From Methanothrix harundinacea 6Ac (GTDB lineage Archaea > Halobacteriota > Methanosarcinia > Methanotrichales > Methanotrichaceae): DNA of 64,000 nucleotides. The translations under genes were made by a program, and so were the position numbers. The DNA is taken from contig NC_017527.1 of assembly GCF_000235565.1 (NCBI RefSeq), forward strand, positions 1,550,001 to 1,614,000, given 5' to 3'. The notes beneath the pieces were generated by a model, which saw only the letters and a program-made list of their open reading frames with translations, did not search any database and was not told the origin of the DNA. This document shows, piece by piece, positions 38,501-45,853 of this stretch (position 1 is its first letter; every line of letters begins with the position of its first letter).

Positions 38501-41500
38501 TTCACCCTCATCGTCAACAACACCGGGAACGCGACCCTCGATCCGGTCGTGGTTACGGACACGTTGCCGTTCGGCCTCGATGACCCGGTGGCGAGCGATG
38601 GCGGCTCCGCCTCCGGGAACGTCGTCGTCTGGAACCTGGGTCAGATGGACTCCGGGGACTCGAGGACCCTCTGGCTGACGGCCCACATCAACGGCTCCGC
38701 CTACGGCAACCTGACGAACGTGGCCATCGTCGAGGGTAAGCCGGAGAAGGGGGACAACGTCACCGATGACGACTTCGCCAACGTTACGGCCGTCGATGCC
38801 TCAATCAGCATCGATAAGATGGCGAACGTCTCCTCCGGCTCGACGAGCACCCGGGTCAACTTCACCCTCGTCGTCAACAACACCGGGAACGCGACCCTCG
38901 ATCCGGCCGTGGTTACGGACACGTTGCCGTTCGGCCTCGATGACCCGGTGGCGAGCGATGGCGGCTCAGCCTCCGGGAACGTCGTCGTCTGGAACCTGGG
39001 ACGGATGGATCGCGGGGATTCGAGGACTCTCTGGCTGACTGCCCACATCAACGGCTCCGCCTACGGCAACCTGACGAACGTGGCCATCGTCGAGGGTAAG
39101 CCGGAGAAGGGGGACAACGTCACCGATGACGACTTCGTAAACGTTACGGCCATAGATGCCTCGATCAGCATCGATAAGAAGGCGAACGTCTCCTCCGGCT
39201 CGGCCAGCACCCGGGTCAACTTCACCCTCGTCGTCAACAACACCGGGAACGCGACCCTCGATCCGGTGGTGGTGACGGACACGTTGCCGTTCGGCCTCGA
39301 CGATCCTGTAGCGAGCGATGGCGGCACTGCCTCCGGGAACGTCGTCGTCTGGAACCTGGGACGGATGGATCGCGGGGATTCGAGGACCCCCTGGCTGACT
39401 GCCCACATCAACGGCTCCGCCTACGGCAACCTGACGAACGTGGCCTTCGTTGAGGGTAAGCCCGAGAACGGGGACAACGTCACCGCCGAGGACTCGGCGA
39501 ACGTGACCGCCGTCCGCGCCGGCATATCCGTACACAAAGTCGTCGACATACCCGTGGGGGAGGTCTGCACCAACGTGACCTTCACCATATTCGTCAACAA
39601 TACCGGTAACGTCCGCCTCGATCCGGTCGTGGTGGCCGACACTTTGCCTTTGGGCCTCGAATACGTCAGCTCAGCTCCACCGGGAGCCAGGTCAGGAAAC
39701 ACCATCATCTGGAACCTGGGCTCGATGGACCCCGGAGAGATGAGGATCGTCAATCTTGTAGCCCACATCAACGGCTCCGCCTTCGGTGAGCTGCAGAACT
39801 TCGTCAAGGTCGAAGGCAAGCCCGAACGCGGCGACAACGTCACCGACAACGACACCGAGAATGTCACCGCCCTGGGGGCGGAGATCGCCGTCGATAAGAG
39901 CGTCGACATCCCCGTCGGGTCCAGGAGCACCCGGGTCAACTTCACCATCCTCGTCAACAACACCGGGAACGTGGCGCTGGACCCGGTCTTGGTGGAAGAC
40001 ACCCTGCCTTTCGGCCTCGATGACCCGGTCCCGAGCTCCGGTGGTATCATATCGGGGAACGTCGTCACCTGGAACCTCGGCCGGCTGAACGTCGGCGAGA
40101 ATAGGACCCTATGGCTATCGGCCCACATCAACGGCTCTGCCTACGGCGATCTCACGAACGCCGTCCGGGTCGAAGGGGATTCCGAGTTCGGCGAGAACGC
40201 CACCGCCGAGGACTCCGAGAATGTGACGGCCGTCGACGCCTCGATCAGCATCGATAAGATGGCGAACGTCACCTCAGGCTCGACGAGCACCCGGGTCAAC
40301 TTCACCCTCGTCGTCAACAACACCGGAAACGCCACGTTGGACCCCGTAGTGGTGACGGATACCCTGCCATTCGGCCTCGACGAGCCGGAGACGAGTTCCG
40401 GAGGATCGATCACGGGCGGGGTTGCGACCTGGGGATTGGGGAGGATGGATCCCGGGGATTCGAGGACCCTCTGGCTGACGGCTCACATCAACGGCTCTGC
40501 CTTCGGAACCCTCACAAACTTCGTGGAGGTGGTGGGGAAGCCCGAGGAGGGTGACAACGTCACCGACGAAGCCTCGGCGAACGTGACCGCCCTGAAGGCG
40601 GATATCGAGGTGGAGAAGACCGTGGACAGTCCCGTCGCAAAGAACGGCTCGGTTGCGACCTTTACCATAATAGTGACCAACACCGGGAACGCCACCCTGG
40701 ACCCGGTCATCGTCACCGACACCCTCCCGTTCTGCTTCGAATATGTCAGCTCGACGGAGAACGGCACCGCGGCAGGAGGCGTCGTCACCTGGAACCTCGG
40801 ACGGCTCAACTCCAGCGATTCGAGGACGATCTTGCTGGAGGCGAGGGTGAACTGCTCTGAGGCCGGGGTTCTGGAAAACCTGGTGGAGGTGGAGGGGAAG
40901 CCCGAGCAGGGGGATAACGTCACCGACAGGGATACCGCGGAGCTGACGATCGGGAGAAATCTCACCATCACGAAGGTGGCCGATAAATGCGAGGTCCAGG
41001 AGTGTGACGAGGTCACCTACACCATCACCGTCTGCAACCACGGCGGCCTCCCCGAGGAGAACGTCACCGTCTGGGACGTCTTCTACGGAGATGTGGAGAT
41101 CCTCTCGATCACCCCCGCCCCCGATCCCGACCGAAAATGGCACTTCGGCACTTTGCAGCCTGGCGAATGCGTCGTGATCAAGATCAAGATCAAAGTCCCC
41201 GAGCGGCAGGACTTCGAGTTCGGTATGGAGCAGGGCGTCAGCGGCGAGGGTTTCGTCAAGGTGGCGAACGACTACAGCACGAGCTTCCAGGCCTACTTCA
41301 TCAAGAACTGCGCCTTCGTCACCAGCGACTTCTATACGAAGCCCCTCTCGGCCTGCGCCACGATAAGGGTCGGCGAGGACCTGGGAACGCGCCTCTCGAC
41401 TAGAGAGTACGGCTCCGGCCTCTTCGACGCCGAGGAGCGGGTTGCGGTCTTCACGAAGAACAAGTCGATCGAGTGGGAGGAGGACGTCTCGGCGACCTAC

Positions 41501-43231
41501 AAGCCTACGAACCTGACATTATATAACAACCGGACCATCGCTTACGACTCGGCCTGGGTTAAGAAGGCGAGGGCTAAGAACTACGTCACCGGGACGACGA
41601 TGACGGAGACGTACCACGACGCGACCTGGCTGGACCGGGAGTCGAGGATGTTCCTCGACAAGAACGAGTCGGTGATGGAGGTCGACAGTTCCTTCGACGG
41701 CCGGGGCCACGTGGGCTTCCTCAAGATGCCGACGAACAGGTCGTCGCCCCAGACGACGCCGCTGATCGAGGTCCGGGAGGACTACGTCGGGAGCTTCAAG
41801 GTCGTCCAGAAGATCGACGAGTACGGCAAGGGCGTCTCCTACGAGAAGGCGGCCTCCGGCGGCGGCCTGGTGGTGGGCGACCGGCGTATCGGAGGGAGCC
41901 AGAGGAGCTACGAGTCGGGGTCGGGCGCCTACGACTCCGAGGAGGTCATCGAGACCTATACGAACTACATAGCAAAAGACATCAGCCTCGTTTACGCCCC
42001 GACGACGACGAGGCTGACCGACGACGTCTGGATCAACAGCTCGATGAAGTGGAAGGAGGGTCTCTATTCGAGGGTCCCGGCCAGAAGCTACATCGGCGAG
42101 GAGTACACCGGGGTCACCGAGCTGGATAAGGAGACGGTGGCGAGGGGCTTGAACGAGATGGAGACCTCTGCCGACTTCTCGGGGCAGGCCCGGTACAGGG
42201 CGGTGTTCGCCGATCCGAACGATACGAAGAGGCCTTTCGTCGAGTTCGATGAGGTTTACGCCGGCGACTACTCGATCGAGCGGCGGGTCCTCCTAACGGG
42301 TACGTCCAAGTACGACCGGCCCCACCTGAACGTGACCAAGACCCTGGACGGGATCGTCGAAGAGAAGGACAAGTGCGACGGCGACAACTGCAGCAAGACG
42401 AAGTACATAGCGACCTACACCATCCGGATCGAGAACGACGGGAACGCCGCCCTGGGACCGATATACGTCAAGGACCTCTTCCCGCCGGGGGCGGTCTTCG
42501 TCGAGTCGTCGCTGAGGCCTTCGGATATTACGGATAGTTACGCCAACTGGACCCCGACCCACATCGCCATCGGCGGAGTGGTCGAGATCGTCGTCAAGCT
42601 GGACGTCACCAAGTACTATCCGTCGGAGCTGGTGAACAGGGTCGAGGTCTGCGGCGGCTACAACGGCGAGGTGGTCTGTTTCGGCAACACCAGCGCCCTG
42701 GAGGTGAACTGGCTCACATGTTGTTTGAACGAGACGGTCTCGGTGGTGAAGAGCTGCGAGGTCGACGGTGCTGACGGGATGGTGGTCCTGTACCGGATCG
42801 ATATCGAGAACCGTGCCGACGTCACCCGGGTGGCGAGGGTCACAGACCATCTGCCCGAGGGGATGACGTTCCTCGACTCTTCGACACCGGTCGCCTCTTA
42901 CGATGGGGTCGAGGTCGTCTGGAACCTGATCGATATCGGGCCGTTCGAGACGAGGACGATCGAGCTCTCGGCCCGGGCTTCGGCCCCCGGCAGGTACACC
43001 AACGTCGTCATCGTTGACCCAAGGTCCGTCGATGGGCCCGTCGTCCAGCCGGTGACCGCCTCTTGCGTCGTCGAGGTCGGATCCCTCGAGGAGTGCGGAC
43101 CCACCTCCTGCGAGATCTGGAGCCCGCCGAACTGGGACCTCCAGCACATCGGATACGAGCCGGCCGAGGTCGCCTCCGAGGGTCTGGCCTGCGCCGGCTC
43201 CGATGGGAGGGGGTCGTGCCCTGCGCCGTGA
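29549..43231 (+). CDS. Giant exported DUF11-repeat surface protein (4,560 residues)
   Basis: A 46-residue cytoplasmic lead precedes a signal helix (STLLILALISFASITGAFAA). Residues about 155-250 form a lamin-tail domain (TGVVLNEIFPNPIGVETSNE ... GDTVRLFDGSNVLVDSVTYP). From about 335 the protein is built of DUF11 (immunoglobulin-like) repeats with the NTGN...DTLPxGL...WxLGxM signature. Two 286-residue-spaced copies lie at about 1850-2340 and eleven exact-length 120-residue units at 2487-3806. Residues about 3945-4250 hold two copies of a different domain (REYGSGLFDAEERV / RSYESGSGAYDSEEV). Two more DUF11 repeats close the protein. It is crowded with N-x-S/T sequons. There is no C-terminal membrane helix or sorting tail; it ends RGSCPAP. 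Likely an adhesin or sheath-associated protein. Confidence 0.93.
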   Translation: MAKKSTEGSRLYNHGESDKDHLFHLNKITIPTNNLRYIFNSLIRKGPGRASTLLILALISFASITGAFAALSGSVIAPASVNICESTGFVVYINNTGTTPENDILLNVTIPSGFSYDDGTTVITFPNGSSNQDPQIKGGGAYLEWNLTDIMSTETGVVLNEIFPNPIGVETSNESFELYNAGASLVNVSQWYIKDAADHTVQIGPNVISGSLNLPPGGFLWVRIPGQSILNTGGDTVRLFDGSNVLVDSVTYPDSASHEGQSWASMPDGSECWSWRSSSLGATNGDLAAGERIRLDFNLTAGCATPSGGRIRDEVIYQGGSVTRSSNSILVKQGFLKVAKTPTVVEAGAGDVVNWTITVENTGLGPAFNVRMNDTLSSGLNLLSIDSPGGGLNWSYDVIPPGGVEVVNISVNVTACEDLFNRVNASWGCDGSPCQETYAKASVKFVPRDPDLEYTVSPMVVPYCGRVPVYVNVTNEGAGGITELQLRFAGISADYAVTNVSGATFYPANETFFIGRVPAGEWKNFTFDFGMAYGACGAAGASGTITIYPFHCDDCANPWYPPVSLESYSMDGSTIPSISVSKTANRSVIYLGEEVEFDLEVTYTAGSCGENTTRTIVDSYPSNFLVIDSAGGVNDSGNRTITWADQLLEDGVTWNKTIRLSADRDAAACDCGGQVTNALSVSQGEDCCGCNISGSSSADVVVVCINETVLASSNKTATPVPQENCRNVTYTTTYTFADSIGSLNWTGINFTELGGNGQLFPDGNTSGTATFTVNDSCSVDQTITIESPKNLGFLNGACGPLGGGTVLVVTYTLGQPDIWSGYDWSRLCIEGYGTECGGDGCLYEAAPVTVSQADYSIGISGVPTRLDVCQEFNVTISVSKGSPNEDPKWIGHDMYVVYNDENYRYIGNATISGITNYVSPSQSDLVGSFEPTRVGNNLTWRLGANISRGGTITFPVEKRCPDGGVMTARLNYTDNCGKLVERPASATPSLILSGNIIIQKNPEVIFALEKNASWKIYVTNTGSGTAYNVTVNDTLDSDLSYVSSRIDGSADPANTTVVDANHVLWSLGDMPPKKQRVIEMDATLVGCENLNNRVQAVWGCGDEECQTPVTDSSVVLLVDGQLLISRHDAEPIDDCGDNSSFLIVVRNGAGPTLYNVSVKEALPAGIEYVPGSSQVAGGSTTSTNFSGGDLEWRFDQPEGWPPGKSVTITFDVNVTSDPCEFVGGEAVVQVNYTTPCGAAGASIKSEILVEETDPHVSITKTPELTRAGFGRIVTWTIYLYSNGGDPATNVTLFDLLPENTVYVSATPEPNDTDPLRWDFGTLNFGESRTVTLNANVTYQIAESENNATVFWGCCPDDMGMESDVAFLRSDPLITLSKDHGYIDTCGGNFTITINNNGSAAYTPRVEEVLPVGFVYKAGSAIIASDNESHTFVDEPAFDYSLVNGTVIWDESNIDLVQRIETITISFEVESCATCCNVSVTPNSNLVYFNYTNRFGDPRSKNFSQAIAPKLAVLEVEKTPLNQTIGGSAQWTIKVTNSGNSAAYNVTVIDILGDGFVGVAEGDGNKTADDPTSGYTTIRWTNLTIPVGGTWERGLTASGISSGSLLNNAYVFGTCENGCIYSQDDDAAYTARINITKDPDSVETIGGFANFTIRVEYWGEGENYNNTRIVDTLPAGLKYDSYQCVNDTKNEGCGTLDVTGNVVTWDLGNFTGSRIIEINLSTIVENVIANQNGTILVNRVRSLHEDENGTVFEDGDEAKVTVVEPDLSIEKTPDPSGIVVAGGEVRYTIRVTHTAASASDAFDLVINDSIPSGLAFVPGSNTSSLTTSFSQTGQNLSWTLSRLNLTGANSVLLTYNVTVDLDVLGNTTLLNFANVTWTSTSGANPNERTGNGTGPNDYFRNASAPVSVENSTTVIKLPDDLRFRTIGESVNYTIEVDLPNATVGDLWVNDTLPSGLIYNTTSLVVLDKFGSVLTPTETLSDPNDGTSTVFINWSFGTFNNSDDRDIVITFDAIVANVAANQDGRTIGNNSASYSWLDGSGVRHTGTDESGEVEIEEPDLDITKTFSPAGPFSVGDTIHYEINVTNSAPSRRTAFDLVITDEIPVGLSYVNSSDSGVYSGSNRTVTWTFASLALDSWLKVTYNVTVDLDVLGNTTLLNFANVTWTSTSGANPNERTGNGTGPNDYFRNASAPVSVENSTTVIKLPDDLRFRTIGESVNYTIEVDLPNATVGDLWVNDTLPSGLIYNTTSLVVLDKFGAVLTPAETLSDPNDGTSTVYINWSFGTFNNSEDRDIVITFDAIVANVAANQDGRTIGNNSAAYSWLDGSGVRHTGTDDSGKVGIVEPDLSITKSVEPFSVVKLGDEVRFTLVVNHTGLSTSDAYDLVIEDVLPLGLTYVSNTSTPEANSSAYHPGNRTIRWSYDRLEDPGEVVLTYNATVDARPEGLIFRNSAGVTWTSTVGENPYERNGSGTGPNDYIDSTSIDVIFAEITVDKVANVSSGSTSTRVNFTITVNNTGNATLNPVVVTDTLPVGLDDPVPSGDGSAFGNVVVWNLGQMDPGASRALWLTAHINGSAFGNLTNKVFVEGKPEEGGNVTGNGSANVTAVDASISIDKMANVTSGSTSTRVNFTLVVNNTGNATLDPVVVTDTLPFGLDDPLASGGGTATGNVVVWSLGPMDSGASRTLWVTAHINGSAYGNLTNLAFVEGKPEKGDNVTDDDFANVTAVDASISIDKMANVSSGSASTRVNFTLVVNNTGNATLDPVVVTDTLPFGLDDPVASDGGSTSGNVVVWNLGPMDSRASRTLWVTAHINGSRFGNLTNLAFVEGKPQNGDNVTDDDSANVTAVDASISIDKMANVSSGSTSTRVNFTLVVNNTGNATLDPVVVTDTLPFGLDDPIASDGGSAFGNVVVWNLGRMDRGDSRTLWVTAHINGSAYGNLTNVAIVEGKPEKGDNVTDDDFANVTAVDASISIDKMANVTSGSTSTRVNFTLIVNNTGNATLDPVVVTDTLPFGLDDPVASDGGSASGNVVVWNLGQMDSGDSRTLWLTAHINGSAYGNLTNVAIVEGKPEKGDNVTDDDFANVTAVDASISIDKMANVSSGSTSTRVNFTLVVNNTGNATLDPAVVTDTLPFGLDDPVASDGGSASGNVVVWNLGRMDRGDSRTLWLTAHINGSAYGNLTNVAIVEGKPEKGDNVTDDDFVNVTAIDASISIDKKANVSSGSASTRVNFTLVVNNTGNATLDPVVVTDTLPFGLDDPVASDGGTASGNVVVWNLGRMDRGDSRTPWLTAHINGSAYGNLTNVAFVEGKPENGDNVTAEDSANVTAVRAGISVHKVVDIPVGEVCTNVTFTIFVNNTGNVRLDPVVVADTLPLGLEYVSSAPPGARSGNTIIWNLGSMDPGEMRIVNLVAHINGSAFGELQNFVKVEGKPERGDNVTDNDTENVTALGAEIAVDKSVDIPVGSRSTRVNFTILVNNTGNVALDPVLVEDTLPFGLDDPVPSSGGIISGNVVTWNLGRLNVGENRTLWLSAHINGSAYGDLTNAVRVEGDSEFGENATAEDSENVTAVDASISIDKMANVTSGSTSTRVNFTLVVNNTGNATLDPVVVTDTLPFGLDEPETSSGGSITGGVATWGLGRMDPGDSRTLWLTAHINGSAFGTLTNFVEVVGKPEEGDNVTDEASANVTALKADIEVEKTVDSPVAKNGSVATFTIIVTNTGNATLDPVIVTDTLPFCFEYVSSTENGTAAGGVVTWNLGRLNSSDSRTILLEARVNCSEAGVLENLVEVEGKPEQGDNVTDRDTAELTIGRNLTITKVADKCEVQECDEVTYTITVCNHGGLPEENVTVWDVFYGDVEILSITPAPDPDRKWHFGTLQPGECVVIKIKIKVPERQDFEFGMEQGVSGEGFVKVANDYSTSFQAYFIKNCAFVTSDFYTKPLSACATIRVGEDLGTRLSTREYGSGLFDAEERVAVFTKNKSIEWEEDVSATYKPTNLTLYNNRTIAYDSAWVKKARAKNYVTGTTMTETYHDATWLDRESRMFLDKNESVMEVDSSFDGRGHVGFLKMPTNRSSPQTTPLIEVREDYVGSFKVVQKIDEYGKGVSYEKAASGGGLVVGDRRIGGSQRSYESGSGAYDSEEVIETYTNYIAKDISLVYAPTTTRLTDDVWINSSMKWKEGLYSRVPARSYIGEEYTGVTELDKETVARGLNEMETSADFSGQARYRAVFADPNDTKRPFVEFDEVYAGDYSIERRVLLTGTSKYDRPHLNVTKTLDGIVEEKDKCDGDNCSKTKYIATYTIRIENDGNAALGPIYVKDLFPPGAVFVESSLRPSDITDSYANWTPTHIAIGGVVEIVVKLDVTKYYPSELVNRVEVCGGYNGEVVCFGNTSALEVNWLTCCLNETVSVVKSCEVDGADGMVVLYRIDIENRADVTRVARVTDHLPEGMTFLDSSTPVASYDGVEVVWNLIDIGPFETRTIELSARASAPGRYTNVVIVDPRSVDGPVVQPVTASCVVEVGSLEECGPTSCEIWSPPNWDLQHIGYEPAEVASEGLACAGSDGRGSCPAP
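35107..36558 (+). repeat. Two long direct repeats about 595 bp each, offset 858 bp, in the giant gene
   Basis: Copy A spans about 35107-35700 and copy B about 35965-36558. The first roughly 370 bases are almost identical at DNA level; the last 150 differ mainly at synonymous sites, for example GATGACCGAGACATCGTG against GAGGATCGTGACATCGTT. The sharp change in identity within one repeat is what gene conversion or partial reduplication would leave. Confidence 0.85.
37008..40967 (+). repeat. Eleven in-phase 360-bp tandem repeats in the giant gene
   Basis: Each unit begins with a form of ISIDKMANVSSGSTSTRVNF, continues NNTGNATLDPVVVTDTLPFG and LTAHINGSAYGNLTNVA, and is exactly 120 codons. Unit starts are 37008 plus multiples of 360. 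Units 2-7 are close to identical; units 8, 9 and 11 (ISVHKVVDI, IAVDKSVDI, IEVEKTVDS) have diverged while keeping the exact length. Confidence 0.95.
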
Positions 43232-43363
43232 GAGGGCGCGGGGCCATAACCATCATTTATCCTCATCGTGGGGTTCGGCTCAGCGAAGAGGGGATCTCAG
43301 AAGAGATGGGGACGACTGGCGCTCGGATGGTGCGCCAGCGTCTTTGTCATGCTGCGGATACCT

Positions 43364-44188
43364 TCAGACCGGCTCGGGCTTGTCGAGGAGCCCCGTCTTC
43401 GCCAGGATCGCCCCCGACCGGGCGTGGGGCCTCCGAGATACCGAGTCCGTCGACTTCTCCAGCTCCCTAGCCTCGTCGGCGAGCCTCGCCGCAGCCCGCA
43501 TCACCTCGTGGCCTGCGGCGGCGGTGAGGGCGATCCTATCCAGCTCCTTCAGCCTGAAGCAGGCCGCCGCGTCGATCCCCGCCACCGTCTGGGCCATGTG
43601 GAGCGCGCCGATCGCCTTGGCTCGGGCGTAGGGGTTTCTGAAGGCCATCCTGTCGGTGCAGCCCTCAGGGCTGGATAGGATGGTGGGGAGCCTCGGGGCC
43701 CCCGAAATGATGCTGGCCATCGCCCCGTCCAGCTCCTCCTGAACGAGCCTGACGGACCCGCAGATGCTCAGGACCTTGAGGGCATCGGAGTTGAAGAGGG
43801 CCATCTCCGCGGGGTCGAGGAACTCCCGCTTCGCCCCGATGAGGGGGTCGAAGGGGAGGATGATGTAGCCGAACCCCTCCGCCTCCAGGGCCTCCCGGGC
43901 CTCCTTCTTGGAGGGGCCGTCGGAGATGACGATCGTCGGCACGTCCCTGTACAAGGCCCGGGCCGCCGTGGGGCCGGGGGTGGCGGCGTTGGGGCCGACG
44001 ATCACCACCAGCTGGGGACCCCACCCCTTCAGCTCCGCCGACATCTCCGCCTCCTTCACCGTCATCTTGGCTCCGAAGGATAGGGATCTCACCTCTACGT
44101 CGGTCCGCTCGGCGATCTCGTCCAGGGCCAGGTCTGCGACCAGGGAGGATGCGACGTTGCCGAGCTTGATGAATCCGATCTTGAACAT
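43364..44188 (-). CDS. mtd: F420-dependent methylenetetrahydromethanopterin dehydrogenase
   Basis: 274 residues. The start MFKIGFIKLGNVASSLVADL is the Mtd signature, followed by VVIVGPNAATPGPTAAR, TIVISDGPSKK, GFGYIILPFDPLIGAKREFL, LKVLSICGSVRLVQEELDG and NPYARAKAIGALHMAQTVAG. Mtd interconverts methylene- and methenyl-H4MPT with coenzyme F420, a cytoplasmic step of the C1 branch. In an acetate-using methanogen it would serve oxidative or biosynthetic C1 flow. It is the last gene of the minus-strand group with mtrH and phosphomevalonate dehydratase, 48 bases after the small subunit. Confidence 0.96.
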   Translation of the reverse strand: MFKIGFIKLGNVASSLVADLALDEIAERTDVEVRSLSFGAKMTVKEAEMSAELKGWGPQLVVIVGPNAATPGPTAARALYRDVPTIVISDGPSKKEAREALEAEGFGYIILPFDPLIGAKREFLDPAEMALFNSDALKVLSICGSVRLVQEELDGAMASIISGAPRLPTILSSPEGCTDRMAFRNPYARAKAIGALHMAQTVAGIDAAACFRLKELDRIALTAAAGHEVMRAAARLADEARELEKSTDSVSRRPHARSGAILAKTGLLDKPEPV

Positions 44189-44236
44189 GGCAACAACCCG
44201 CTCCGGTGATGCATCCGGATCATAAAAGAGTTCCGA

Positions 44237-44641
44237 TCACAGCCCATCCCTGACGATCACCCTCCCTCGATCGGCGTCTACGGTCACGAGGGTCCCCTCC
44301 TCCAGCCGGAGGATATCGGCGGGGAGGCCGTCGACGAGGGGTATCCCGCTGATGATGGCGCCGACGGCGACGATCGGCTCAGACCTCAGGTTGATCATCG
44401 CCGCCGGGGCGACGCCCCTCTTCTTCAGCTGGTAGATGACGTAGGACCCGACGGTAGACCCCTTGCCTCCCGGGAAGATCAGGACCTTGCCGCCGATGGC
44501 CTTCCCGAAGAGCTGATGGCCGGGGTCGACGACTTCTCCCGTCTCCGGGTCTACGGTGCCGAGGAAGGATATCGCCTCCCTCGAGGCCAGGGCGGGGGCC
44601 GAGGCCGATCCGCCGGATATTTTGTGGCAAAGAAACTCCAT
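44237..44641 (-). CDS. Phosphomevalonate dehydratase small subunit (aconitase X swivel domain)
   Basis: 134 residues from ATG 44641. MEFLCHKISGGSASAPALAS, GHQLFGKAIGGKVLIFPGGK, GSTVGSYVIYQLKKRG, AAMINLRSEPIVAVGAIISG and a GTLVTVDADRGRVIVRD end are the DUF126/AcnX small subunit. The large and small subunits together dehydrate mevalonate 5-phosphate to trans-anhydromevalonate phosphate in the archaeal mevalonate pathway for lipid isoprenoids. The start lies two bases after the large-subunit stop. Confidence 0.93.
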   Translation of the reverse strand: MEFLCHKISGGSASAPALASREAISFLGTVDPETGEVVDPGHQLFGKAIGGKVLIFPGGKGSTVGSYVIYQLKKRGVAPAAMINLRSEPIVAVGAIISGIPLVDGLPADILRLEEGTLVTVDADRGRVIVRDGL

Positions 44642-44643
44642 GG

Positions 44644-45807
44644 TCAGCCCCTCCTGGTGGCGGCTTCGACGCATTCAGCAGCGCTGCCGTAGGCTGCCTT
44701 CATCTTGCAGAGGGTGGGGACGTAGGCTAGGGCCTTTCCTGAGTTGACCATCATCTTATTGTACCGGTCGCTGGCGGGAGAGACGACCATGCAGGTGTCG
44801 CATAAGACCCGCGCCCCCGACCCCTCGATCTTCTCGACGAGGCGCGGGCACCTCTCGGCTATCCCCCGGGCGGTGCAGATCCAGAGCTCCCGTTCCACCT
44901 TTTTCCCCTCCAGGAGGCGGGCGAGCTCCTCCAGCTCCCTCTCCGAGGTGTGGGGGCAGCCGATGGCGACGATGTCCACCTCCTCGTCGGGGGCGTTCTC
45001 CTCCCGGACGGCCCGAAGGTCCGCGGCAGTGACCTCGATCTCCTCCGCCCCCTTCGGGGCCTCCGGCCCCCCCTCCTCGAAGTAGTAGAGGGCGACGGAG
45101 CCGCTCGCCGCCATGGCCGCCCCCAGGGCCTTCAGCTCATCGATATCGGGCCTCCTCCGGAATATGAACTGCGGAACCCCCTCGCCCACCTCTCTTCCGA
45201 CGATGAAGCCCAAGATGCCGTAGTCGGAAGGTTTGAGATCGGCATCGACGGCGATATTGATGGTGGGGACCCGGTTCTCCTCCAGGTGGTAGCCGTATCG
45301 GGGGGTCTTCCCCACCAGGGCCGCCGCCAGGGCCGAGGGCCCCCCCTCCCGGTTCGTCCTCGCCCCGATGACGGAGTTCGCGAAGGAGACGGCGGAGGAC
45401 TCGCTCCAGGCGAGGTGGTCGCCCCTCCGGGCAAAATCGGGCCTGATCTGGTAGGGGGTGCAGGTGCAGTCCGGGGAGACCCCGAGGCGGCGGTAGGCCT
45501 CCACGACCTCGAGCTGCTTTTTTGCGAAACTCTCGTCTATCCCCATCTCCCGCCAACGGTGGAGGTCCATCCCCGCGGGGTTCAGGACCGCGGGGACCGC
45601 GACCTTGCCCTGGAGGTCTGAGATCCACTCCAGCCCCGCCTCGCCGATCGTCTTGAAGGAGACCCCCGCCACCTGGACGGACCTGACGGGGATCAGCCGA
45701 TCGGCTCCGTAGATGTCGCCGAGGGCCACCAGGATCTCCATCGCCTTCCTGAGGCTATCGCCGAGCTCCCCCTGGTGCGCCCGCTCCTCCTCCCGCGATA
45801 GATGCAT
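44644..45807 (-). CDS. Phosphomevalonate dehydratase large subunit (aconitase X catalytic)
   Basis: 387 residues. The family signatures are VQVAGVSFKTIGEAGLEWIS, PAVLNPAGMDLHRW, SPDCTCTPYQIRPDFARRGD, LAWSESSAVSFANSVIGART, REGGPSALAAALVGKTPRYG, AIGCPHTSERELEEL and the C-terminal LCDTCMVVSP with TLCKM. Cysteines in CTCTPY, DTC and TLC fit ligands of the [4Fe-4S] cluster. It forms the dehydratase with the adjacent small subunit. It lies 46 bases downstream of mtrH in the same direction. Confidence 0.93.
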   Translation of the reverse strand: MHLSREEERAHQGELGDSLRKAMEILVALGDIYGADRLIPVRSVQVAGVSFKTIGEAGLEWISDLQGKVAVPAVLNPAGMDLHRWREMGIDESFAKKQLEVVEAYRRLGVSPDCTCTPYQIRPDFARRGDHLAWSESSAVSFANSVIGARTNREGGPSALAAALVGKTPRYGYHLEENRVPTINIAVDADLKPSDYGILGFIVGREVGEGVPQFIFRRRPDIDELKALGAAMAASGSVALYYFEEGGPEAPKGAEEIEVTAADLRAVREENAPDEEVDIVAIGCPHTSERELEELARLLEGKKVERELWICTARGIAERCPRLVEKIEGSGARVLCDTCMVVSPASDRYNKMMVNSGKALAYVPTLCKMKAAYGSAAECVEAATRRG

Positions 45808-45853
45808 GCCCCTCCCCTGGGGCCGGAGATATAAAAAGGCTCAGATCGGGCGG

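Noticed and set aside
37008-40967. Regular repeats as a CRISPR-like array.
   Set aside because: The 360-base units are coding, in frame and without spacers; they are protein repeats.
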